This document shows, in pieces, positions 43,545 to 51,934 of a stretch of DNA of 64,000 nt. The DNA is from Saccharibacillus kuerlensis DSM 22868 (lineage in GTDB: Bacteria; Bacillota; Bacilli; Paenibacillales; Paenibacillaceae), in contig NZ_KB899277.1 in assembly GCF_000378145.1 (NCBI RefSeq), positions 124,001-188,000 on the forward strand, read 5' to 3'. Numbering within the stretch: the first letter of the stretch is position 1; every line of letters starts with the position of its first letter. The notes beneath the pieces were generated by a model. That model ran no database searches. It saw only the letters and a list, made by a program, of their open reading frames with translations, and was not told where the DNA came from. The position numbers were made by a program, and so were the translations under genes.

Positions 43545-45632
43545 TTGAATGACTCTCAATCCGTACGAAATATCGGCATATTCGCCCATATTGATGCCGG
43601 TAAAACGACAACTACTGAACATATGCTGTACCGCAGTGGAAGCATACGTGCACTTGGCAGCGTTGATGCGGGCACCACCTCTACCGACTCTCTCGACGTG
43701 GAAAGAGAACGGGGCATTTCCGTTAAAGCGACTTCAGCCTCTCTGACCTGGAAAGGACATAAGATCAATCTTGTCGATACACCGGGTCATGCCGACTTTC
43801 TCGCTGAAGTGGAACGTTCGCTTGGCGTAATGGACGGCGCAGTATTAATCATCTCTGCCGCAGAAGGCGTTCAGGCCCAGACCGAAGTGTTGTGGCAGGC
43901 GCTCCGACTGATGAATATCCCTACGCTCATCTATATTAATAAGCTTGACCGAATCGGTGCTTCATTTGAGCGGACGCTGGAGGATATCGAACGATTGCTG
44001 TCGTCTGCGGTTCTTCCTGTACAGCATCCCGTTTATACGGAGGACGGCCTATTTACCGACTTGCATGAACTTTGGCAGAAGCCAGCCGATACTGCCTCCC
44101 TGCACAGTGGGGATTCCGAGAAGGAACTTGGGGGAACTTCTTCCGCTTCATCAGCTCCTGGTTTATCATCTTCTGACGCATCTTCCTTGCCCTTTTCTTT
44201 TGAAGCGAAAAAAAGAAATTTTCGTTCGGCGGCTGCCGAAAAAATGGCCGAATTCGACGAAGAGCTGCTGCTTCGATATATCGAAGGCGATATTCCGGAT
44301 GACAGAGAGACGAATCAGCTGCTAATCCGGCATACGGCGGCAGGACATCTCTATCCGATCTGCTGCGGCTGCTCGCAAAAAGGATTAGGTATCGAAGAAC
44401 TGCTTGACGCTGTGCTGACGTTCCTCCCCGCCGCACCGCCCAAACCGGATCTTGCTGGGATCGTATTCAAGGTTGAGCGTGAACGTTCGATGGGACGCGC
44501 CGCCTGGATTCGTCTGTACGGTGGTTTCCTGCGCAATCGCGACATTGTCCGGCTTGACGGCCACGAAAATGAGAGCAAGATTACACAAATCCGTATGCTC
44601 GACGGCCTTAAAAAAGTGGATGCCGGCGAGATTGGGCCCGGTGACATCGCCGCCGTCTATGGACTGCCGGACGCCGCGATCGGCGACATCATCGGCGATG
44701 CGTCTCTCGTGCCGAAAACGCCGGAAATGGCTGTCCCGCTGCTGACGGCGCGAGTCCTTCCCGAGAGCGAGGCTGATTACACCCGTACTGCCGAAGCACT
44801 GCAGGAACTGACCGACGAAGATCCTTTGCTTGATCTGGCTTGGCTGCCGGAGCAGCGCGAACTTCATGTTCGCATGATGGGTGCGATCCAGCTTGAAGTG
44901 TTGGCCAGTATCCTGCAATCCCGTTTCGGTCTGAACGTTGAATTCGGTCCTCCATCCGTCATCTACAAAGAAACGCCTGCTCAAGTGTGCGAAGGCCGGG
45001 TTGCTTACCTTGCACCTAAGCCCTGCTGGGCGATCCTGCATTTCAAAATCGAACCGGGTGAGCGCGGCAGCGGACTTGTATACCGTTCATTGGCTCGAGC
45101 CGACGATATCCTGCCGGCTTACCAAAATGAAGTCGAACGCCGTGTTCCCGAAGCACTGAAGCAGGGACTTTACGGCTGGGAAGTGACCGATCTTGTTGTC
45201 ACTCTGACCTACGGACAGCATCATGTCTGGCATACCCATCCACTCGATTTTGTCATCGCTACACCCATGGGCATCATGAACGGATTGGCTACCGGAGGAA
45301 CCAAACTGCTGGAGCCCGTGCTGCGGTTTCGTATTTCCGTACCCGAAGAACACGCAGGCCGCGTCATGAGCGATTTATCCCGTATGCGCGCCGAATTCTC
45401 TTCGCCTTCTATAGAAAGCGGCCGCTTTGTTATCCAAGGCACTGTCCCCGCCGCCACTTCGATGGACTACTCTGCCGAACTGCGTTCTTTTAGCGGCGGT
45501 AAAGGCATGATGACCGCTTCCTTCGAAGGCTATCAAGATGCCCCGGAAGGTACCGAAGCATCCCGCCCTCGCACCGGCATCAATCCGCTAGATGAAGCCA
45601 AATATATTCTGAGCGCACGAAGCGCTCTGTGA
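43545..45632 (+). CDS. TetM-like ribosomal-protection GTPase (EF-G family)
   Basis: This 695-residue translational GTPase has G motifs AHIDAGKTTTTE (G1), DTPGHADF (G3) and INKLDR (G4), followed by EF-G-like domains. It starts at TTG 43545 with GAGGCGG upstream; the ATG four bases on is in another frame. A Ser-rich insertion (~185-230, GGTSSASSAPGLSSSDASS) lies after the G domain. TetM-type proteins expel tetracycline using a domain IV loop YSPVS; the equivalent position here, after VVTLTYG, reads QHHVWHTH. Thus the fold is certain, tetracycline resistance is not. It is followed by a 38-bp repeat array and a terminator. Confidence 0.88.
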   Translation: MNDSQSVRNIGIFAHIDAGKTTTTEHMLYRSGSIRALGSVDAGTTSTDSLDVERERGISVKATSASLTWKGHKINLVDTPGHADFLAEVERSLGVMDGAVLIISAAEGVQAQTEVLWQALRLMNIPTLIYINKLDRIGASFERTLEDIERLLSSAVLPVQHPVYTEDGLFTDLHELWQKPADTASLHSGDSEKELGGTSSASSAPGLSSSDASSLPFSFEAKKRNFRSAAAEKMAEFDEELLLRYIEGDIPDDRETNQLLIRHTAAGHLYPICCGCSQKGLGIEELLDAVLTFLPAAPPKPDLAGIVFKVERERSMGRAAWIRLYGGFLRNRDIVRLDGHENESKITQIRMLDGLKKVDAGEIGPGDIAAVYGLPDAAIGDIIGDASLVPKTPEMAVPLLTARVLPESEADYTRTAEALQELTDEDPLLDLAWLPEQRELHVRMMGAIQLEVLASILQSRFGLNVEFGPPSVIYKETPAQVCEGRVAYLAPKPCWAILHFKIEPGERGSGLVYRSLARADDILPAYQNEVERRVPEALKQGLYGWEVTDLVVTLTYGQHHVWHTHPLDFVIATPMGIMNGLATGGTKLLEPVLRFRISVPEEHAGRVMSDLSRMRAEFSSPSIESGRFVIQGTVPAATSMDYSAELRSFSGGKGMMTASFEGYQDAPEGTEASRPRTGINPLDEAKYILSARSAL

Positions 45633-45650
45633 CCCTCCCTACGGGAGAGG

Positions 45651-45836
45651 TTTCCGCGTTGTGCAGCGTACACGCCCGCCTTTCAGCTTTCCGCGTTGTG
45701 CAGAGCACACGCCCGCTCTTCGGCCTTTCCGCGTTCTGCTAAGCACACGCCTGCTCTTCAGCCTTTTCGCGTTGTGCAGAGCACACGCCTGCTCTTCAGC
45801 CTTTTCGCGTTGTGCAGAGCACACGCCTCTTTTCCT
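45651..45836. repeat. Five tandem 38-bp repeats
   Basis: Unit starts are 45651, 45688, 45726, 45764 and 45802 (first unit 37 bp, last partial). Each contains CGCGTTGTGCAGAGCACACG, an imperfect inverted repeat able to form a small hairpin. No spacers differ between units, so this is not CRISPR. It begins 19 bp after the Tet-like stop and ends just before the terminator. Confidence 0.92.
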
Positions 45837-45843
45837 GAAATCG

Positions 45844-45890
45844 AAAGAAGGACCGTTTCCCTAGTTCATGGGAAACAGTCCTTCTTTTTA
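45844..45890 (+). terminator. Terminator after the 38-bp repeats
   Basis: Stem of 10 bp, one mismatch and 7 bp (45844-45861 with 45870-45887), 8-nt loop, then TTTTT. It ends the Tet-like transcript after the repeat array. Confidence 0.92.
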
Positions 45891-45960
45891 TTCCTCCCTC
45901 ATCAAATAGGGATGAGGGAATACCTGCGTCCTTCAATGGTTGATGGAAGCGGCGGTCGGT

Positions 45961-46085
45961 GAGCGGAGGAGCTGCAGGAGCCGGAAAAACGAAGTGGTCG
46001 CCTTTGAAATTGGATTCCCCCTGCTCTCATCTAATCGAGGGAATCCAATTGAAACAGCGATTGAAGGCCCTGCAGCTCCAGAGCG
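45961..46085. repeat. Structured interspersed element, copy A
   Basis: Outer arms GGAGCTGCAGG (45968-45978) and CCTGCAGCTCC (46069-46079); inner arms AATTGGATTCCC (46008-46019) and GGGAATCCAATT (46039-46050). Landmarks GAGCGGAG (45961), TCGCCTTTGAAAT (45998) and ATCTAATC (46029) occur at exactly the same relative spacing as in copy B at 59096. It lies between the repeat terminator and the MMPL stop; there is no gene in 45891-46112. Confidence 0.8.
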
Positions 46086-46112
46086 CCTCCGAAGCGCCCC
46101 TCCAACCTAACC

Positions 46113-49100
46113 TTACTCCTTCTCCTCCCTCATCCCAAACGGCCACCAATTCGCTTTCCCAAACGTCTTCACCATAACAGGAACGAAGAACGGAAGCATG
46201 AACAGCGCATAGATCGCGAGTCCCGACAGAACGACAGTCGCGATCTGCATCATCGACAATACGCCCGACGGAATCATGGAAGCGAAAGTCCCGCTGAGAA
46301 TCAGCACAGCCGACAGAATGACGGTTCCCATATTGCGCATCGCATGCACGATAGCGTCTTTGGGATCCATATCCCGATGTTCATTGAAGCGATCCATCAG
46401 GAAGATGCTGTAATCGACACCGAGCGCGATGAGCATAACGAAACCAAAGAACGGTGTGGTCCACGTAATACCCGAGTATCCAAGCAGATCCACAAAGATC
46501 GCTTCCGTTACGCCCATAGCCGCGTAGTAGGTCACAAACAGCGACAGCATCAAGTACAGCGGCATTACGATGGAGCGCAGCAGCAGGATCAGAATGATCA
46601 GAATGCCGCCCATCATGAGATATACCGTACGACTGTAGTCTGAGTTGGATACCGTCTGTAGATCAGCGAACGTGCTCGTTACGCCGCTGATTGCCACATC
46701 GGCTTGTTCCAGCGCCGTGTCCTGTGTCGCGCGGTCAACGGCTGCACGGATATCGTCGATATTGGCGAGCGCTTCCGTACTGTACGGATTGTCCGACAAT
46801 ACAACGTCGAGCGTCATGATCTTTCGGTCGTTCGACATATAATTATCGAACACCTGCTGGAAGTCTTCGTTCTCGAGCGCCTCCTGTGGAATGAACCATC
46901 CGCCAAGTTCCGCATCGGAATTGTTCTGCAGCTGCCCCAGATAATCCTCAGCCGAACCCAGACCGTCTCCGACCTGTTTAAGTCCGTCGACACTCTGGTC
47001 GAGTCCGTCCGTCAGCTGCATGAGCTGATCCGACAGGTCGCTGAATCCTTGGCCCAGCTGCTGCTGACCGTCCTGCAGCTGATCCAAGCCTTCGGTAATA
47101 GACGGCACTTCGCCGACAATCTGACCTTGGCCGTCCGCCGCTTGATTCAGGCCACTTTGCAGTTGGTCAATGCCTGCAATCAACTGATCAAAACCGCCTG
47201 TCAGCTGATTCTGACCGTCCAGTGCCTGAGCATAACCCTGATTGGCTTGACCGATACCGGCGGCAACTTGGGATACTTGTCCCTGCACCTGGCCGAAAGC
47301 ATCCGCAAGAGCAGCAGCGCCTTGCCCAGTCTGAGTGACCGTGCCGCGAATCGTCAAGTAATCTTCATCCTGCAGCAGTGCCGGGAATTTGCTTTCCAGA
47401 CTGCCGAATCTTCCCTGTACGCTGCTTAGCGCACCTGACAGCGCGGTCAGTTGATCGCCCAATTGGGACATTCCGCCGTTCAGGGCGCCGAGTCCTGTGC
47501 CAACCTGCTGATAACCCGCCAGCAGCTGTGCATGGGCGTCGGCAAGCTGCTGAGCGCTGGCTTTCATCTGCTGAAGACCTGCCTGCAGTTCGCCTGCACC
47601 GACAGCTCCGGAACGAATGCCTTCTTCAATCTGTGAGAGGCCCTCTCCGAGCTGTCCGATTCCTGTCTTAAGCTCTTCCGTGCCGCTGACAAGCTGATCA
47701 GCTCCGGAAGCCGCTTCTTGAATCTGCGGCGCATTGTCGCTCAACTGCTGGCTGGCTTCGGCGAGTCCGTCCTGAATCTGAGTCAATCCTTCTCCAGCCT
47801 CGCCAAGCCCTTCCTTCAATGTTCCGGCCTGATCCGCTACACTGAAGTCCTGAATTTCTTCGCCAGTCGGACGACTGGCGCTTCGTACCGTATCGACACC
47901 GGCCACCTTGCTAACTTCGCGGCTGATCCGTTCCGCCAGCGAAACGTATTCCGCATTGTCCATCGTTTCATCGTTTTTGATCACGATTTTGGCAGGCATG
48001 GCCTGACCGGCGCCAAAGCTGTCCGAGATAATATTGAATCCTTGTACCGATTTATAATTCGGCGGAATCTCTTCCAGGCTGTTAAACGACAGCTTTCCGC
48101 TTGAAGTCAGCAGAAACGGCAGCGTTACGGCCAATACAATCAGCATGGCAGCCCAAGGACGTTTGAGCGAGAAATTGCCGGCCCAGCCCCACAGCTTGTT
48201 TTCGCTGTGTCCGATCGCTTTACGTGAAGGCCAGAACATTTTCTGACCCAATACCGCCATGAAGAACGGTACGATCGTGACCATCGCAAGCAGCATCACT
48301 GCAATGCCGACAGCAACGGCTACTGCCGAACGATACAGCATGAATTGCGAGAAGCCGATTGCTGCAAAGCCAACCAATACCGCAATACCGGATACGATTA
48401 CTGTACGACCCGCTGTCCGGTAAGTTTCGATGATCGCGTCCCACTTGCTTTCGTGACGTCCAATCTCTTCCTTGTAGCGGCTGATCAACAGAATGCAATA
48501 ATCCGTTCCGATCCCGAACATGACCGCAACCATAAAGATCTGCGTGAAGTTCGACAGCGGGAAGTCGAAGCGATCTACAAGGAAAGCCACAATACTTTGC
48601 GAGACGATATAACTGATTCCGACGGTCAGCAGCGGAATCAATGGCGCTACGATCGAACGGAATACGAGAATCAGAATCAGCAGGATGAAGACGACCGTAA
48701 TATATTCCGACTTCTTCAACCCTTCTTCGGAACTGCGCACCGTATCCTCGCCGATCAGCGATTCACCGGTCAGATAGTGCTCCACCTGATAAGCATCAAG
48801 TGTCTGCTCGATGCTGTTCTGGACTGTGGTCACTTCGCCTTCAGGAATTTCGGCGCTCAATGAGACAAGAATAGTCTGCCCGTTTTCCGAAACCATCTGG
48901 CTTTCCAGTTCGCTCTGTTCGAACGGGCTGAGAATCGACGTAATATGCAGGCTCTCTTTATTTTGATCAAGCGCTTGAACAGCTTGTTCCGCCTGCTCTT
49001 TCTCTTCGGCACTCAATCCGTCGGGATTGTGGAAGACGAGCGCAATGGTCGTACCTTGCGATCCGCCTTCCTGAGCGGCCATTTCATTCAAAATTCGTGA

Positions 49101-49250
49101 AGCGTCTGTCGATGTGTATCCATCAGGTACGGAAAAACCGCCCTTTTCACGCACCAGATCCGACATGGACGGCGCAGTCAGAAACAATCCTACTGCCGCC
49201 GCCAGCCAGAGTACTAATACCAGCCATCTGGCTTTCAGTATCGTTCTCAT
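46113..49250 (-). CDS. MMPL/RND-family membrane transporter with long extracytoplasmic repeat domain
   Basis: This 1045-residue transporter has about 12 membrane segments in two sets (first from ~10 and ~175-360, second from ~855). Each half ends in a sterol-sensing-like bundle with GIGTDYCILLISRYKEE and ALGVDYSIFLMDRFNEHRD. Between them (~470-800) is a long domain of heptad-like repeats such as QLSDQLTALSGAL, LDQLQDGQQQLGQG and LTDGLDQSVDGLKQV, as in YhgE/YdgH-type proteins. Likely substrates are lipids or toxic hydrophobic compounds, by family only. The ATG overlaps the marR stop by ATGA, so MarR very probably controls it. Confidence 0.93.
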   Translation of the reverse strand: MRTILKARWLVLVLWLAAAVGLFLTAPSMSDLVREKGGFSVPDGYTSTDASRILNEMAAQEGGSQGTTIALVFHNPDGLSAEEKEQAEQAVQALDQNKESLHITSILSPFEQSELESQMVSENGQTILVSLSAEIPEGEVTTVQNSIEQTLDAYQVEHYLTGESLIGEDTVRSSEEGLKKSEYITVVFILLILILVFRSIVAPLIPLLTVGISYIVSQSIVAFLVDRFDFPLSNFTQIFMVAVMFGIGTDYCILLISRYKEEIGRHESKWDAIIETYRTAGRTVIVSGIAVLVGFAAIGFSQFMLYRSAVAVAVGIAVMLLAMVTIVPFFMAVLGQKMFWPSRKAIGHSENKLWGWAGNFSLKRPWAAMLIVLAVTLPFLLTSSGKLSFNSLEEIPPNYKSVQGFNIISDSFGAGQAMPAKIVIKNDETMDNAEYVSLAERISREVSKVAGVDTVRSASRPTGEEIQDFSVADQAGTLKEGLGEAGEGLTQIQDGLAEASQQLSDNAPQIQEAASGADQLVSGTEELKTGIGQLGEGLSQIEEGIRSGAVGAGELQAGLQQMKASAQQLADAHAQLLAGYQQVGTGLGALNGGMSQLGDQLTALSGALSSVQGRFGSLESKFPALLQDEDYLTIRGTVTQTGQGAAALADAFGQVQGQVSQVAAGIGQANQGYAQALDGQNQLTGGFDQLIAGIDQLQSGLNQAADGQGQIVGEVPSITEGLDQLQDGQQQLGQGFSDLSDQLMQLTDGLDQSVDGLKQVGDGLGSAEDYLGQLQNNSDAELGGWFIPQEALENEDFQQVFDNYMSNDRKIMTLDVVLSDNPYSTEALANIDDIRAAVDRATQDTALEQADVAISGVTSTFADLQTVSNSDYSRTVYLMMGGILIILILLLRSIVMPLYLMLSLFVTYYAAMGVTEAIFVDLLGYSGITWTTPFFGFVMLIALGVDYSIFLMDRFNEHRDMDPKDAIVHAMRNMGTVILSAVLILSGTFASMIPSGVLSMMQIATVVLSGLAIYALFMLPFFVPVMVKTFGKANWWPFGMREEKE

Positions 49251-49732
49251 TTTTTCTCACTGCCTCCATCTTCTTTGACCAGCATCGCAAGTTTGTCGAA
49301 TGCGGCCAGAACGGTCTCGACTTCCTTCTCTTCAAAATGCTCCAAATATTTTGCGAACGACTCGGTGATTCGCTGCTCGGCCTGAACAGCCATGTCCCGT
49401 CCCCGTTCGGTCAGCGTCAAATACACTTCACGGCGATCCTGCTCGCTCCGGGTTCGTTCGATAAGTCCGCGATCGACCAAACGTGTCACGATCGCCGTAA
49501 TCGAACTTTTGACCACTTTGAACGCTTCGGCCAGCTCGGAAGACGTGCAGGGACCCCGTTGAATGATCGTCTGCAGCAGATAATATTGATCACTTGTCAT
49601 ATCTTCCTGCATCTGACTGCGTACCAAAGCACCGAATTCTCGTTCAATTGCTATCCAAGATCCCAGAAAGCGATCGATCAGCTGCTTGGCATTTTCTGTA
49701 ACAGGATTGGGCATGCCTTTCGGTTCCTCCAT
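49247..49732 (-). CDS. MarR-family transcriptional regulator
   Basis: This 161-residue winged-helix repressor has recognition features SSELAEAFKVVKSSITAIVT and the wing RTRSEQDRREVYLTLTERG. It is followed with ATGA overlap by the MMPL gene, the usual arrangement in which the regulator represses its own pump operon and is released by a small hydrophobic ligand. AAGGGG precedes the ATG. Its promoter region carries four 16-bp direct repeats (49760-49823), which may be its operator. Confidence 0.93.
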   Translation of the reverse strand: MEEPKGMPNPVTENAKQLIDRFLGSWIAIEREFGALVRSQMQEDMTSDQYYLLQTIIQRGPCTSSELAEAFKVVKSSITAIVTRLVDRGLIERTRSEQDRREVYLTLTERGRDMAVQAEQRITESFAKYLEHFEEKEVETVLAAFDKLAMLVKEDGGSEKK

Positions 49733-49759
49733 CTTTTACTCGCCCCTTTCATAAAATGA

Positions 49760-49823
49760 TTCTACAATCGAATGGTTCTATAATCGAATGATTCACCAAT
49801 GAAACTATTCACCAATGAAACTA
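49760..49823. repeat. Four tandem 16-bp repeats in the marR promoter region
   Basis: Units TTCTACAATCGAATGG, TTCTATAATCGAATGA and two identical TTCACCAATGAAACTA. Each has TTC...GAA dyad character and they end 28 bp before the marR start. The rest of the spacer (49824-50025) shows no gene. Confidence 0.9.
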
Positions 49824-50025
49824 TAAAGTTTTTTCCTACAGCTGTCAACCTGCAGACATTTCGTCAAACTGCAAATCAGACGCACAAAAAGCCCAATCCG
49901 TATAGGAAAAGGCTTAGTCTGTTGATGTTATGCAAACGAAGAAATTTTACTGAGATTAGAAATAGCGTGCTGAAATTTTTTCGAATTATCGGACTGAACT
50001 GGACATTGATGCTTTGTTCGTACGT

Positions 50026-51351
50026 TCAAACACGTTTGACAAGACGCGCAATTGAACGATCCGCTTCCCTCAGTACAATATTGCGATCAAGCGTACGGAC
50101 AACGCGATTTTCCATCACAATTTTGCCATCAATAATGACTGTATCGACATTCCCTCGCGTTGCGGAATATACAATTCGGGAATAGACGTCAACCTCATGA
50201 GAAGGGAACGTATGAAAATCATACAGATCAAGCAGGACCAGATCCGCTTTTTTGCCAACTTCCAGGCTGCCGATTTCTTCTTCCATGCCGAGTACTTCCG
50301 CGCCGCCCATTGTCGCCATACGCAGTACCGTTCGAGCATCCATCGCTGTAGGGCCATGTATCGGCTTCTGGATCAGTGCGGCCAGCCGCATCTCCTGAAA
50401 CATATCCAAGTTGTTATTGCATGGTGCGCCGTCCGCTCCCAGTCCGACCGGCACATGGCGACTCAGCATATCGGGAACTTCCGCGATACCTGAAGCCAGC
50501 TTTAGATTGGAACCCGGGCAGTGCGTCATCTTGACGCCTCTCTCGCGGATAATGGTCTTTTCCTGCTCATCCAGCCAGATGCAATGAGCGAGAATCAGGT
50601 TGGGCTTGGCCAAACCGATATGATCGAGATACACGATATTGCGCATGCCGCGTTCTCGCTCCACAACCTCGATCTCTCCCCGGTTTTCCGAAGCATGCGT
50701 ATGAACCCGAACTTGGTACTGCTCAGACAGATCGCGGACCCCAATCAGCAGCTCTTCGGTGCAGGAAACGACAAATCGCGGACAGAACGCATACTGGATA
50801 CGGCCGCTATCATAACCGTTCCACTTCTCAAGCAGACGCACGCTTTCCTCCAAGGAACGTTCTGTTTTCTCCTGCAGAGGCGCCGGAACTTCAATGCCGT
50901 GATCCATCATGACTTTGCCGGATACAGCCCGAATGCCGGTCTCCGCTATCGCGTGAAACGCCGAATCAGTATGGTGCACCGTCTCCATATCAAGCAGAGT
51001 GGTCGTACCGCTGGAGATCAGTTCGCCGATGCCCAACATCGCCGAATAGTAGATCGATTCCTCATCATGTGCCGCTTCAAGAGGCCATATCCGCTGCTGC
51101 AGCCAGTCAAGCAGTTCCAGGTCATCGGCCCGGCCGCGAAACAGAGTCTGACACAAATGAACATGCGTCTGAATAAATCCGGGCAGCAGCACTTTGCCCC
51201 GCGCATCGATCACCCGGTCTGCTCCTTCACTCGACAAGTCTTCGCCAATTCCGACGATACGATCGTCTTTTATCAGCAGGTCTCCGGTAAATACGTTCTG
51301 TTTGTCGTTCATCGTGACGATTTGAGCGCCTTGAATCAACAGTGTTCCCAT
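50026..51351 (-). CDS. Amidohydrolase (SsnA/TrzN/5'-deoxyadenosine deaminase-like)
   Basis: This metal-dependent deaminase or chlorohydrolase has 441 residues. Metal ligands appear in QTHVHLCQTLFRG (HxH), HTHASEN, AHCIWL and GLGADGAPCNNNLD, and the motif after HxH (DDLELLDWLQQRIWPLEAA) is characteristic of the adenosine/guanine/S-adenosylhomocysteine deaminase branch. The substrate cannot be fixed from sequence. ATG 51351 (MGTLLIQGAQIVTMND) has GGAGGA upstream and matches family N termini. It is flanked on the same strand by a GNAT gene but with separate signals. Confidence 0.9.
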   Translation of the reverse strand: MGTLLIQGAQIVTMNDKQNVFTGDLLIKDDRIVGIGEDLSSEGADRVIDARGKVLLPGFIQTHVHLCQTLFRGRADDLELLDWLQQRIWPLEAAHDEESIYYSAMLGIGELISSGTTTLLDMETVHHTDSAFHAIAETGIRAVSGKVMMDHGIEVPAPLQEKTERSLEESVRLLEKWNGYDSGRIQYAFCPRFVVSCTEELLIGVRDLSEQYQVRVHTHASENRGEIEVVERERGMRNIVYLDHIGLAKPNLILAHCIWLDEQEKTIIRERGVKMTHCPGSNLKLASGIAEVPDMLSRHVPVGLGADGAPCNNNLDMFQEMRLAALIQKPIHGPTAMDARTVLRMATMGGAEVLGMEEEIGSLEVGKKADLVLLDLYDFHTFPSHEVDVYSRIVYSATRGNVDTVIIDGKIVMENRVVRTLDRNIVLREADRSIARLVKRV

Positions 51352-51407
51352 ATCCGATCCTCCGCCTTCCACGCCTTTCTTTCAACAGCCTTACAGCAAC
51401 CTTATTC

Positions 51408-51842
51408 TTACTCTTCTTCGTCTTCCTCCACGTCGTATACACAGCGGAATCGTTCAAGTCCCGACGAACTGATGCCGAGTCCAATGACGGCAAACCCGAC
51501 GCTCCGATAAAAGTCGATCGCTTCTTCGTCCGTTTCCGCGATGACGCGTTCCGGTTTTTCCCTTACCATCAGCTCAAGAATCATACCCCGACCGTAGCCG
51601 AGCCCCCGGCTCTCCGGTTCCACAGCAAGATGAGTAATCGTAATTTCCCGTTCTCCGCTGGAGCGATAACCGATGATCCCCAGGTTCTCTCCTTCTTCGA
51701 CATATGTCAGCAGTTGAGCTTCATCGTTCTCTTCGTAAAATTTGATTGCCTGTTCTACATGTTCGGGATCGGGAAACACGGCCAGTTCAAGAAGGCCGGC
51801 AATATTTGGTTCACGTACTTGGTCTTTAACGGATTGCAGCAT
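51408..51842 (-). CDS. GNAT family acetyltransferase
   Basis: This single-domain GNAT protein has 144 residues. The acetyl-CoA loop is visible as VEPESRGLGYGRGMI and the closing strand as AIDFYRSVGFAVIGLG. The acidic C-terminal tail EEDEEE is unusual but harmless. ATG 51842 is set by ACAGGAGG; the longer frame upstream would cross that site. The substrate is unknown. The downstream amidohydrolase starts 57 bp on. Confidence 0.88.
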   Translation of the reverse strand: MLQSVKDQVREPNIAGLLELAVFPDPEHVEQAIKFYEENDEAQLLTYVEEGENLGIIGYRSSGEREITITHLAVEPESRGLGYGRGMILELMVREKPERVIAETDEEAIDFYRSVGFAVIGLGISSSGLERFRCVYDVEEDEEE

Positions 51843-51904
51843 GTTTTCCTCCTGTATGATTTCATTTAGATTTGGATTTGGACTTTTATAGATGAGATGA
51901 AACA

Positions 51905-51934
51905 ACCGGTTTGCCTGAATTCAGGCAAACCGGT
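51905..51934. terminator. 30-bp perfect palindrome at the end of the hybrid kinase gene
   Basis: ACCGGTTTGCCTGAA followed at once by its reverse complement. It covers the last codons and stop of the kinase gene (stop at 51921) and can act as terminator or mRNA 3' end stabiliser. Confidence 0.75.

Noticed and set aside
43545-45632. Call of tetracycline resistance gene tet(M)
   Set aside because: Key domain IV loop residues differ, so only TetM-like family membership is supported.
45639-45824. Minus-strand 61-codon frame across the 38-bp repeats
   Set aside because: The repeat length is not a multiple of three, so the frame changes phase each unit; no ribosome binding site.
45651-45836. CRISPR array
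   Set aside because: Repeats are directly adjacent with no unique spacers and there are no cas genes.
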